A stretch of 14,727 bases of DNA, taken from NCBI GenBank assembly GCA_036259875.1, contig DATAAZ010000064.1, positions 1-14,727 on the forward strand, written 5' to 3'. This document shows positions 1-6,716 of this stretch, in pieces (positions within the stretch are counted from its first letter, which is position 1; each line of letters begins with the position of its first letter). The notes below the pieces were generated by a model, which worked only from the letters and a program-made list of their open reading frames with translations, had not been told where the DNA came from and did no database searches. The translations under genes were made by a program, and so were the position numbers. This DNA is from DATAAZ01 sp036259875 (lineage in GTDB: Bacteria > Actinomycetota > Thermoleophilia > Gaiellales > Gaiellaceae).

Positions 1-843
1 GAGCTGGTCGAGCTTCTCACCGGTCGAGGCGAGCTTGATCGGCTTTCCGGTGACGGCCTTCACAGAGAGGGCGGCCCCGCCGCGCGCGTCGCCGTCCAGC
101 TTCGTCAGGACGACGCCGTCGAACGCGATCCGCTCCGCGAAGGCCTCGGCGACCGAGACGGCGTCCTGCCCCGTCATCGCATCGAGGACGAGGAGGACGT
201 TGTGCGGCTTGACCGCCTTCCGGATCGCCGCGAGCTCGTCCATCAGCGCGTCATCCACGTGGAGACGACCGGCCGTGTCGACGATCACGACGTCGCGGCC
301 CTGCGCCTGAGCCTGCTCGAGTCCGTACCGCGCGACGGCGACCGCGTCCTTCGTGCCACGGTCGAGGTAAACCGGGATCTGGATCTGCTTGCCGAGCTGC
401 TCGAGCTGGTCGATCGCGGCGGGCCGCTGCAGGTCGGCCGCGACGAGCGCCGGGCTCTTCCCTTCCCTTCGGAGGAGGAGGGCGACCTTCGCGGCGGCGG
501 TCGTCTTCCCCGACCCCTGGAGCCCGGCAAGAAGGACGACGGTCGGGGGCCGGCCCGCGAACGCAAGCTTCGAGCCGCCCGCACCCATCAGCGCGGTCAG
601 CTCCTCGTGGACGATCTTCACGACCTGCTGGCCCGGCGTCAGGCTCCTCGCCACGTCCTCGCCGAGTGCGCGCTCCTTGACGCGCGCGACGAAGTCCCTG
701 ACGACCGCGAAGTTGACGTCCGCCTCGAGGAGAGCGAGGCGGATCTCGCGGGCCGCGCGCGCGACGTCCTCCTCGGAGAGGCGGCCGCGACTGCGGAGGT
801 CGCCGAGCGTTGCCTGGAGCTTGTCGGAGAGCGTGTCGAACAT
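1..843 (-). CDS. ffh: Signal recognition particle GTPase Ffh, partial (C-terminus beyond window)
   Basis: Ffh binds the SRP RNA and the signal sequences of nascent membrane proteins and, with FtsY, delivers ribosomes to the membrane. The 281 visible residues begin MFDTLSDKLQATLGDLRSRG, the helical N domain. The G domain follows, with P-loop GLQGSGKTT at about residues 107-115, the ADLQRPAA insertion-box segment near 137-143, DTAGR at 189-193 and TKLDGD at 247-252. The reading frame is still open at base 1, so the methionine-rich M domain lies outside the window. The ATG at 843 is the natural family start. No Shine-Dalgarno lies upstream; instead TACACT sits 13 nt before the ATG, suggesting a very short leader. 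The gene is divergent from the dodecin gene. FtsY, its receptor, is encoded nearby on the same strand. The identification is very secure. Confidence 0.97.
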   Translation of the reverse strand, partial: MFDTLSDKLQATLGDLRSRGRLSEEDVARAAREIRLALLEADVNFAVVRDFVARVKERALGEDVARSLTPGQQVVKIVHEELTALMGAGGSKLAFAGRPPTVVLLAGLQGSGKTTAAAKVALLLRREGKSPALVAADLQRPAAIDQLEQLGKQIQIPVYLDRGTKDAVAVARYGLEQAQAQGRDVVIVDTAGRLHVDDALMDELAAIRKAVKPHNVLLVLDAMTGQDAVSVAEAFAERIAFDGVVLTKLDGDARGGAALSVKAVTGKPIKLASTGEKLDQL

Positions 844-855
844 CGACCGGCCGGT

Positions 856-862
856 TAGTGTA
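856..862. promoter_or_regulatory. Shared bidirectional -10 heptamer between ffh and the dodecin gene
   Basis: The heptamer TAGTGTA reads as a -10 element of the TANNNT type on both strands: TAGTGT (856-861) towards the dodecin gene and TACACT (857-862) towards ffh. The minus-strand hexamer ends 13 nt before the ffh ATG. No convincing -35 hexamer is visible on either strand. The assignment is an inference from position and motif, supported by the same arrangement at 12641-12647. Confidence 0.45.
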
Positions 863-887
863 GCCCGGCCCTTTTCCCCGACTTTCG

Positions 888-894
888 AAGGAGG
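888..894 (+). promoter_or_regulatory. Shine-Dalgarno site of the dodecin gene
   Basis: AAGGAGG lies 6 nt before the ATG at 901 and fixes that start. It is the strongest ribosome binding site in the window, where most other genes have none. Confidence 0.85.
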
Positions 895-900
895 CTCCGT

Positions 901-1107
901 ATGTCGGACGTCGCGAAGGTGGTCACGATCATCGGCAACTCGCCCGAGAGCTTCGCCCAGGCGGCGCAGGTCGCGGTTCAGGAGGCGGCGAAGACGATTC
1001 GCGGCATCAGCGGGGCCGATGTCGTCTCGATGAGCTGTGAGGTGGAGGGCGACCGGATCACGATGTACCGGACGACCGTCAACATCTCGTTTGGCGTCGA
1101 GCGCTAG
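901..1107 (+). CDS. Dodecin-family protein
   Basis: Dodecins are small beta-alpha-beta-beta proteins that form hollow dodecamers; many bind flavin, and some bind calcium or have no known ligand. This 68-residue protein fits in length and pattern: a first strand KVVTIIGNSPESF, a helix QAAQVAVQEAAKTIRG, then two strands ending TTVNISFGV. The aromatic residue expected just after the helix, which stacks on flavin in classical dodecins, is absent: the segment reads SGADVV with no tryptophan anywhere. It looks closer to the calcium-dodecin/SecE2-like branch, but that is my recollection of the family, not a search. The start is set by AAGGAGG at 888-894. The gene stands alone, divergent from ffh and convergent with ftsY, with hairpins just downstream. 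Confidence 0.87.
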   Translation: MSDVAKVVTIIGNSPESFAQAAQVAVQEAAKTIRGISGADVVSMSCEVEGDRITMYRTTVNISFGVER

Positions 1108-1120
1108 CGGGAGCACCCGC
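1107..1120. terminator. Small hairpin at the dodecin stop codon
   Basis: GCGGG (1107-1111) pairs with CCCGC (1116-1120) around the loop AGCA, starting on the last base of the dodecin stop codon. No T-run follows, so it is at best a weak or accessory terminator. Confidence 0.3.
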
Positions 1121-1180
1121 CCCCGCACGCCGCAACGCCGCGGGAACGACGAGGCGGGGCGAAGCACGGCCGCGCAGCAC

Positions 1181-1197
1181 GGGGGCAACGTGCCCCC
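1181..1197. terminator. GC-rich hairpin in the dodecin/ftsY convergent gap, likely bidirectional terminator
   Basis: GGGGGCA (1181-1187) pairs perfectly with TGCCCCC (1191-1197) around a 3-nt loop. It is followed by a second G5/C5 palindrome at about 1198-1208 and a GAGCG/CGCTC hairpin at 1231-1243. The gap separates convergent genes, where a bidirectional terminator is expected. There is no U-tract on either strand, so the mechanism is uncertain. I see no gene in 1108-1307. Confidence 0.45.
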
Positions 1198-1307
1198 GGG
1201 GGACCCCCGGTTTAGCGGTTCCCCCGCGTCGAGCGTAGCGCTCCGCGCCGCGCGGTCGCGCGCGGATCGCGACGACTCGCGCACAGTCGCGTGTCGAGTG
1301 ACGCCGG

Positions 1308-2267
1308 CTAGGGCGCGACGAGCGCCCGCGCGAAGTCGCGCGGATCGAACGGCTGCAGGTCGTCGAGCGTCTCCCCGACGCCGATCAGCTTGACTGGCAG
1401 GCCGAGCTCGTGCGCGATCGCGACCGCGATCCCGCCCTTCGCCGTGCCGTCGAGCTTCGTGAGCGCGACGCCGGTCACGTCGACCGCCTGCCCGAAGAGG
1501 CGGGCCTGCTGGAGCCCGTTCTGGCCCGTCGTCGCGTCGATCACGAGCAGCGTCTCGTGCGGGGCGCCTTCGAGCCGCTGCGCGATCACGCGCCGGATCT
1601 TCGCGAGCTCCTCCATCAGGTTCGCCTGCGTATGCAGCCGTCCGGCCGTGTCGACGAGCACCACGTCGCGGCCGCGCGCCTGCGCAGCGTCGATCGCGTC
1701 GTAGGCGACCGACGCCGGATCGGCACCCCGCTCGGCGCCCACGAAGTCGGCACCCGCCCGGTCCGCCCAGATCTCGAGCTGCTCGTCGGCCGCCGCGCGA
1801 AACGTGTCTGCCGCAGCCACGATGACGGAACGATTCGACTCGCGAAGTCGCGACGCGAGCTTGCCGATCGTGGTCGTCTTCCCCGTCCCGTTGACGCCGA
1901 CGACGAGCACGACCGACGGCGGCCCGTCGAGCCCGAGGCGGACTGCGCCGGCCGGCGAGACGAAGTCGGCCACGACCTCCTGGAGCCCCTCGAGGAGCTC
2001 GCCCTCGGTCCCGGGACGCCGCTCCTCCAGCCGCCGCACGATTTCGACCGTGGCCGGGACGCCGCAGTCAGCGTGGATCAGCGCCTCCTCGATCCGCTCC
2101 CACGACTCGTCGTCCGCCGGGTCGAACGCCGACGCGAGCTCGCTCGTCAGCGCGCGACGGCTCGAAGCGAGGGAGTCGCGTAGGCGGCGAAACCACCCGC
2201 GCCCGGCCTCCTCCTCGGTTGGACCGGCCGCGTCGTCGCCGAGGAACTCGGGCCAGCTCCGGGTCAC
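1308..2267 (-). CDS. ftsY: Signal recognition particle receptor FtsY
   Basis: FtsY is the membrane-associated SRP receptor; its GTPase pairs with that of Ffh to hand ribosome-nascent chains to the translocon. The 319-residue product has a short acidic N-terminus (DDAAGPTEEEAGRGWFRRLRD), a helical N domain, P-loop GVNGTGKTTT at 124-133, DTFRAAA at 154-160, DTAGR at 206-210 and TKLDGTAKGG at 270-279. The GTG start at 2267 overlaps the smc stop (GTGA), giving translational coupling. A longer frame upstream would run through smc and is not credible. No Shine-Dalgarno is visible. The long acidic A domain of the E. coli protein is missing, as is common in actinobacteria. It is last in the rpmF-to-ftsY operon. 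Confidence 0.96.
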   Translation of the reverse strand: MTRSWPEFLGDDAAGPTEEEAGRGWFRRLRDSLASSRRALTSELASAFDPADDESWERIEEALIHADCGVPATVEIVRRLEERRPGTEGELLEGLQEVVADFVSPAGAVRLGLDGPPSVVLVVGVNGTGKTTTIGKLASRLRESNRSVIVAAADTFRAAADEQLEIWADRAGADFVGAERGADPASVAYDAIDAAQARGRDVVLVDTAGRLHTQANLMEELAKIRRVIAQRLEGAPHETLLVIDATTGQNGLQQARLFGQAVDVTGVALTKLDGTAKGGIAVAIAHELGLPVKLIGVGETLDDLQPFDPRDFARALVAP

Positions 2268-4426
2268 GCAGCGGCGGCGCGCTCGCGGTCGCCGGTCAGC
2301 CGCTTCGAGACGACCTGCGAGACCCCGTCGGCGCCCATCGTGACGCCGTAGAGGATATCCGCGGCCTCCATCGTCCTCTTCTGGTGAGTCACGACGACGA
2401 ACTGCGCGCGGTCGGCGAAGCGGCGAAGAAGCGCGACGAAGCGACCGATGTTCGTGTCGTCGAGCGCCGCCTCGACCTCGTCGAGGAGGTAGAAGGGGCA
2501 CGGCCGCGCCAGGAAGAGCGCGAAAAGGAACGAGATTGCGCCGAGCGCCTTCTCTCCCCCGGAGAGGAGTGAGAGGCGCGTCACGCGCTTCCCCGCCGGC
2601 TGGAGCTCGATCTCGATTCCGCGCTCGTCGTCCTCCTCCACTTCGACCGCGACGAGCCGCCCCTTCCCGCCGGGGAAGAGCGTCGCCGCGATCTCCGTGA
2701 AGTGACGCTCGACCCGCTGGTACGTCTCCGTGAAGCGCGCCTCGACCGTCTGCGTCAGGTCGGCGCGGAGCTTCTCGAGCTCGGCGAGCGAGCGCTCCAG
2801 GTCTTCGCGCTGCTCGACGAGCTCGCGCAGACGCTCCGACTCGCGGGCGTGTTCCTCGGCGGCGAGCGGGTTCACCTGCCCGAGCGCCTCCCGGCGGCGC
2901 TCGAGGCGGGCGACCTGCGTCCGGAGCGCCTCAGCCTCCTCGTGTGAGAGCGGCTCGGGTGCGAGCTCCTCGGGGACCCGGGCCGCCACCTCGTCCCGCT
3001 CGCGCTCGAGGCGCGCCGCCTCGACTTGCACCGAGGTCAGCCGCTCGGCTGCCTCGCCTGCCGCACGGCGGAGCTCGGCCTCCTGGGCGCCGAGCGCGCG
3101 CAGGCGCTCGCCGAGCTCGCCGGAGACGGTCCCGCGGGCGTCGAGCCGGGCCGCGAGGGCGGGCTCGAAGCGCCGCGCCGCCGTCGCGGCTGCCTCGAGC
3201 GCGGCGGCGGCGCGCTCCGCCGCCTGCGCGAGATCGGTCAGGCGCGACGGCAGCTCGGTCGGCTCCTCCCGACGCGGCTCCGACGCCGCCGAGTACCAGA
3301 TCGACTCGCCCGAGAGCGCGACGACCGCGTCGACGCCGTCCCGTTTCGCGTCGCCGAGGCGTGCGGCCGCGTCGAAGATCGTCGAGACCGCGGCCGGCTG
3401 CCAGCGCGTCGCGGCCGCCAGCACTCGTTCGTATGACGGCGTCTCGGGTGCGATGGGGAGGCGGGGCTGGGCGAGGTCGGCTCGGATCGCGCGCGCGGTC
3501 TCGAGCGCGTGCTCACGCCGGAGCTCGAGGCGCTCCACGCCGCTTCGCAGGCGGTAGAGGGCCGCCGTCGCGCGCTCGTGCTTCCCGGCCGCTTCCGCGA
3601 GCTCATCCTCGGCGTGCCGCCTCTGCTCGAGGACGCGGGTGAGCCGCTCGTCGCGCAGGCGGCGTTCGTGCGCGGCCTCCGTTCGCCGCTCCTCGATCTC
3701 AGCCAGCCGTCGCTCGAGCAGCTCGAGCTCGGCGGCCGTGAGGCGGGCCCGCAGCCGGTCGAGCTCGGCGCCCAGCTTTTCCGCGCGCGCAGCGGCAGTC
3801 GCCTGGAGCGCGAGCGGGCGAAGCCGCTTCCGGACCTCTGCCTCGAGGTCGCGCGCCCGCTCGACCTGCACGGCGACCCGCGCGAGCTTGAGCTCCGCGC
3901 GGTGGCGGCGCCGCTTGAAGCGCCCGAGCCCGGCCGCCTCCTCGACGAGCGCGCGCCGCTCCCCCGGCTTCGACGAGAGGATCTGCTCCACCCGCCCCTG
4001 CCCGATCACCGAGTGCATCTCCCCGCCGAGCCCGAGGTCGGCGAGCAGCTCGACGACGTCTGTTCGCCGCACCGTCGCTCCGTTCACGAGGTATTGGCCT
4101 TCGCCGCCTCGCGTCAGCCGGCGTGTCACGGAGAGCTCCGCGAACGGGAGCGGCCCGTCACCGGCCGCGTTGTCGAACACGAGGTCGACGGAGCAGGAAT
4201 CGGCGGGCGGGCGCGTCGCCGAGCCGGCGAAGAGGACGTCTTCGGCTTTCTCCGCGCGGAGCTCGGAGGGGCTGAGCGAGCCGGCGGCCCAGACCACCGC
4301 GTCGACGATGTTCGACTTCCCCGATCCGTTCGGCCCGACGACCACGGCGACGCCGGGCTCCAGGCGAACGTCGACAGGTTCCGGGAACGACTTGAAGCCG
4401 CGCAGGCGAATCGAACGCAAGAACAC
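2264..4426 (-). CDS. smc: Chromosome segregation SMC-type ATPase, unusually short
   Basis: SMC dimers compact and segregate chromosomes by ATP-driven DNA loop handling. Both ABC half-heads are present. With the GTG start at 4426 (MFLRSIRLRGFKSF, the family-typical beginning), Walker A GPNGSGKSN is at 31-39, the Q-loop in GQGRVEQIL at about 143, the signature LSGGEKA at 621-627, Walker B FYLLDE at 645-650 and the switch His in VVTH near 681. Charged heptad-rich coils span about 170-320 and 400-560. The whole protein is about 720 residues against roughly 1,150-1,200 for a normal SMC: the arms are short, and the middle segment (about 327-400) does not read as a typical hinge. A TTG three codons upstream (4435) is an alternative start. 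It lies between rnc and ftsY, as in other actinobacteria, and overlaps ftsY by 4 nt. Confidence 0.93.
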   Translation of the reverse strand: MFLRSIRLRGFKSFPEPVDVRLEPGVAVVVGPNGSGKSNIVDAVVWAAGSLSPSELRAEKAEDVLFAGSATRPPADSCSVDLVFDNAAGDGPLPFAELSVTRRLTRGGEGQYLVNGATVRRTDVVELLADLGLGGEMHSVIGQGRVEQILSSKPGERRALVEEAAGLGRFKRRRHRAELKLARVAVQVERARDLEAEVRKRLRPLALQATAAARAEKLGAELDRLRARLTAAELELLERRLAEIEERRTEAAHERRLRDERLTRVLEQRRHAEDELAEAAGKHERATAALYRLRSGVERLELRREHALETARAIRADLAQPRLPIAPETPSYERVLAAATRWQPAAVSTIFDAAARLGDAKRDGVDAVVALSGESIWYSAASEPRREEPTELPSRLTDLAQAAERAAAALEAAATAARRFEPALAARLDARGTVSGELGERLRALGAQEAELRRAAGEAAERLTSVQVEAARLERERDEVAARVPEELAPEPLSHEEAEALRTQVARLERRREALGQVNPLAAEEHARESERLRELVEQREDLERSLAELEKLRADLTQTVEARFTETYQRVERHFTEIAATLFPGGKGRLVAVEVEEDDERGIEIELQPAGKRVTRLSLLSGGEKALGAISFLFALFLARPCPFYLLDEVEAALDDTNIGRFVALLRRFADRAQFVVVTHQKRTMEAADILYGVTMGADGVSQVVSKRLTGDRERAAAA

Positions 4427-4480
4427 GCGCGTCAAAGCGTGACGGGCGCCGCGGACGGCGGCGGCATCGGACTCCGGCGG

Positions 4481-5131
4481 CTACGCGCGGATCGTCTCGA
4501 GCGCCTCGCGCGCCGCGTTTTGCTCGGCCGCTTTCTTGGACGGGCCGTCGCCCATGCCGGCCTGCTCGCCGTCGATGACCGCCGCGCACGTGAAGCGCCG
4601 GTCATGGGGCGGGCCCTCGACGTCGAGCACGGCGTACGAGACGCTCAGGCCGCGGCGCGCGAGCTCCTCTTGCAGCTCGGTCTTGTAGTCGACGTAGCTC
4701 GTGAGCGCGTAGTCGATCTGCTCTCCGAACGCGTCGAGGACGGCCTGGCGGATCGGCTCGAACCCGTGCTCGAGGTAGAGCGCGCCGAGCGCGGCCTCGA
4801 CGAGCGCCGCGAGGACGTTGCGGTTGACCGCGAGCCGCTCGAGCTCGTCCGCGGGAATCGCGTCTTCGCCGCGCTCGACGAGCGCCGCGCCGAGTCCGAG
4901 CCGGCGGCCGACGACCGCGCAGCTCTGGCGTGAGACGACGTGCGCGCGAATCTTCGCGAGCTGGCCCTCGGGATAGTCGGGGAAGCGCTCGTACAGCTCG
5001 CGTGCGATCGCGAGCCCGAGGACGGAGTCACCGAGGAACTCGAGCCGCTCGTACGAATCCGCGCGCGACGCGGCCCAGGACGTATGCGTGAAGACGTGCC
5101 CCGCCCGTTCTTCGGGCAGCGCGTCGATCAG
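4481..5131 (-). CDS. rnc: Ribonuclease III, 5' end unresolved (possible frameshift)
   Basis: RNase III cuts double-stranded RNA in rRNA processing and mRNA decay. The frame reads continuously from LIDALPEERAGHVFTHTSW to GPSKKAAEQNAAREALETIRA. Numbering from the CTG at 5131, the signature YERLEFLGDSV is at 27-37 (metal ligands E31 and D35) and E112 lies in LAALVEAALGALYLEHG. A double-stranded-RNA-binding domain occupies about 147-212. The aspartate expected three residues before E112 is Ala109. No ATG, GTG or TTG lies in this frame upstream. A GTG at 5175 (overlapping the acpP stop) and an ATG at 5148 (GAGGGG 9 nt ahead) are one frame off and meet a stop at 5128-5130. A single-base indel between 5131 and 5148 would restore MRLSG-(N)LIDALPEE, so this may be a frameshift or sequencing error; a CTG start is the other option. 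Gene identity is certain, the start is not. Confidence 0.88.
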   Translation of the reverse strand: MIDALPEERAGHVFTHTSWAASRADSYERLEFLGDSVLGLAIARELYERFPDYPEGQLAKIRAHVVSRQSCAVVGRRLGLGAALVERGEDAIPADELERLAVNRNVLAALVEAALGALYLEHGFEPIRQAVLDAFGEQIDYALTSYVDYKTELQEELARRGLSVSYAVLDVEGPPHDRRFTCAAVIDGEQAGMGDGPSKKAAEQNAAREALETIRA

Positions 5132-5171
5132 GTTCCTGAGAGCCGCATGTCCGCCGGCCCCTCGGTCGGCG

Positions 5172-5420
5172 TCACTGCTGATGGTTCGAGATGTAGTCGA
5201 CGGCCTGGCCGACGGTCTGAATTCCTTGGGCGTCCTCGTCCGAGATCTTGATCCCGAACTGGTCCTCCAGCTCCATGATGAGCTCCACGAGGTCGAGCGA
5301 GTCCGCGTCGAGATCCTCCTGGAACGAGGCTTCCTCGGTGATCTCGCCCTCCTCGATCCCGAGCTGCTCGACCAGGACCTCCTTCACCTGCTCGTAGATC
5401 TCCTCGCGGCTGGCTGCCAT
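5172..5420 (-). CDS. acpP: Acyl carrier protein
   Basis: ACP carries growing acyl chains on a phosphopantetheine arm for type II fatty-acid synthesis and donates them to PlsX. The 82-residue acidic protein has the four-helix ACP pattern, with the modification motif DADSLDLVELIMELE; the serine carrying the prosthetic group is S41. The ATG at 5420 has AGGAG 6 nt upstream, and that site overlaps the plsX stop, so plsX and acpP are translationally linked. The stop overlaps a GTG that may be the ancestral rnc start. CoaD, encoded in the same window, makes the CoA precursor of the prosthetic group. Confidence 0.97.
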   Translation of the reverse strand: MAASREEIYEQVKEVLVEQLGIEEGEITEEASFQEDLDADSLDLVELIMELEDQFGIKISDEDAQGIQTVGQAVDYISNHQQ

Positions 5421-5426
5421 CGCGCT

Positions 5427-5431
5427 CTCCT
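5427..5431 (-). promoter_or_regulatory. Shine-Dalgarno site of acpP
   Basis: AGGAG on the minus strand lies 6 nt before the acpP ATG and overlaps the plsX stop codon (5430-5432). It is one of only two clear ribosome binding sites in the window, which fits the high ACP output a cell needs. Confidence 0.75.
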
Positions 5432-6473
5432 ACTCCGTTTTCCCGTCGGCGACGCGCGATCGTAACACGTCACCCCGCTCGCTCCGCGTAGGCGCGGGGT
5501 CGCGCCCGAGCCGTGCGGCGACCCGCTCGACGACCCCTCCCTCGACGCCGCGCGCGCCGAGGCGGATCGCGTTCGCGATCGCTTCCCGGGAGGAGTTTCC
5601 GTGCGCGATGACGACGAGGCCGCGGAGGCCGAGCAGGTACGCGCCGCCGTACGTGTCGGGATTGAGGCGCGCGCGGAGCCGGCGGGCGGCAGGGCGGATC
5701 AGCAGGCCGCCGAGCTTGCCGCGCGCGGTCGCCGCGATCTCGTCGCGAAGGCTCTCGAGCGCCGTCAGGACGCCGCCCTCGAGCGTCTTCAGCGCGACGT
5801 TCCCGGTGAAGCCGTCGCAGACGACGACGTCCGCGGCGCCCGTGAGGAGCTCGCGCCCCTCGATGTTGCCGGCGTAACGGAGGTCCGTGGCCACGAGGTG
5901 CTCGTGCGCATCGCGCACGAGGCGGTTCCCCTTCTCGGGCTCCTCGCCGATCGAGAGGAGCGCGATGGACGGGTTCGCCACCCCGAGCGCTTCCTCCGCG
6001 AAGACGGCGCCCATGTGCGCGAACTGGAGCAGGTGCTCGGGCCGCGCGTCCGCGTTCGCGCCGCCGTCGATCAGGACGGTCGGGCCGGGAGCGGCCGGGA
6101 GCGCGATCGCGATGCCCGGCCGATGCACGCCGGGAAGACGCCCGAGCTCGACGAGCCCCGCTGCGAGGAGTGCCCCGGTGTTCCCGGCGGAGACCGCGAC
6201 GTGGGCCTCGCCGCGCGCGACGGCACGGCACACGGCGAAGAGCGAGCTCTCGCGCTTCGTTCGCAGGGCGTCGCCGGGCTTCTCGTCCATCGCGACGACG
6301 TCGGGCGCGTCGACGATCCCGAGGCCCCGCGCGAGCGGCTCGAGGATCGGACCGCGCCCGTAAAGGACCGGCTCGACGCCGGGCAAGCGCGCCGCGAGCG
6401 CGCCCGCGACGATTTCGTCTGGCGCTCGGTCGCCGCCCATCGCGTCGACGGCGACCCGAACGGGCCGGTTCAC
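5430..6473 (-). CDS. plsX: Phosphate acyltransferase PlsX
   Basis: PlsX converts acyl-ACP and phosphate to acyl-phosphate, the acyl donor for PlsY in the first step of phospholipid synthesis; it is a peripheral membrane enzyme. The 347-residue product has the family marks: VAVDAMGGDRAPDEIV at 7-22, VSAGNTGALLAAG at 94-106, LIDGGANAD at 134-142, LLSIGEEPEKGN at 172-183 and CDGFTGNVALK at 219-229. The GTG start at 6473 lies 6 nt after the rpmF stop and has no clear Shine-Dalgarno, consistent with coupled translation. Its neighbours rpmF and acpP form the widely conserved rpmF-plsX-acpP set. The last 25 or so residues are arginine-rich and less conserved. Confidence 0.97.
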   Translation of the reverse strand: MNRPVRVAVDAMGGDRAPDEIVAGALAARLPGVEPVLYGRGPILEPLARGLGIVDAPDVVAMDEKPGDALRTKRESSLFAVCRAVARGEAHVAVSAGNTGALLAAGLVELGRLPGVHRPGIAIALPAAPGPTVLIDGGANADARPEHLLQFAHMGAVFAEEALGVANPSIALLSIGEEPEKGNRLVRDAHEHLVATDLRYAGNIEGRELLTGAADVVVCDGFTGNVALKTLEGGVLTALESLRDEIAATARGKLGGLLIRPAARRLRARLNPDTYGGAYLLGLRGLVVIAHGNSSREAIANAIRLGARGVEGGVVERVAARLGRDPAPTRSERGDVLRSRVADGKTE

Positions 6474-6479
6474 GTCAGG

Positions 6480-6668
6480 CTACGGGGCGGTCGTCCGGAG
6501 CGGCTCGACCTCGCGGCCGCGGTAGGTCCCGCACGTCGGGCAGACGGCGTGCGGCCGCTTCGGCTGATGACAGTGCGGGCACTCGATCACGACGGGCGCC
6601 CGAAGCTTGTGCGTCGCGCGGCGCTTGTCGCGCCTCGACTTCGAGGTCTTTCGCTTCGGGACGGCCAT
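6480..6668 (-). CDS. rpmF: 50S ribosomal protein L32, zinc-ribbon form
   Basis: L32 is a small protein of the large ribosomal subunit. The 62-residue product begins MAVPKRKTSKSRRDKRRATH, the standard L32 N-terminus. It carries two cysteine pairs, CPHC (30, 33) and CPTC (43, 46), that form a zinc ribbon, so this is the C+ form. It is the first gene of the rpmF-plsX-acpP-rnc-smc-ftsY run. A recognisable promoter lies just upstream at 6680-6708, and the leader is only a few bases long with no Shine-Dalgarno. DUF177 upstream is a usual partner of rpmF. Confidence 0.97.
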   Translation of the reverse strand: MAVPKRKTSKSRRDKRRATHKLRAPVVIECPHCHQPKRPHAVCPTCGTYRGREVEPLRTTAP

Positions 6669-6679
6669 GAGCGCAAACG

Positions 6680-6708
6680 AGTGTAGCGGCCGGACGCGGA
6701 CCGGTCAT
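6680..6708 (-). promoter_or_regulatory. Promoter of the rpmF operon
   Basis: On the minus strand, ATGACC (6703-6708; 4 of 6 matches to TTGACA) and TACACT (6680-6685; 4 of 6 to TATAAT) are separated by exactly 17 nt. The -10 ends 11 nt before the rpmF ATG, so the leader would be about 4-5 nt. This is the best two-box promoter seen in the window. It lies in the short gap after the DUF177 gene (stop at 6717-6719), so rpmF can be transcribed separately from DUF177. Confidence 0.6.
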
Positions 6709-6716
6709 GCCCGGCC

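Noticed and set aside
2268..2501. Upstream extension of ftsY to 397 residues
   Set aside because: It overlaps the smc C-terminal head in another frame. The GTG at 2267 fits the 4-nt stop/start overlap seen elsewhere in the locus.
3509..4933. Long plus-strand open frame (474 codons)
   Set aside because: It lies antisense to smc and rnc, which have clear family motifs. Its translation is low-complexity, rich in Arg, Glu and Leu, as expected of a shadow frame in high-GC DNA.
4645..5031. Minus-strand serine/arginine-rich open frame of 128 codons
   Set aside because: It is a shadow of rnc in another frame; the true frame carries the RNase III motifs.
5601..6686. Plus-strand open frame of 361 codons
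   Set aside because: It is antisense to plsX and rpmF, both certain genes; its composition is typical of a shadow frame.
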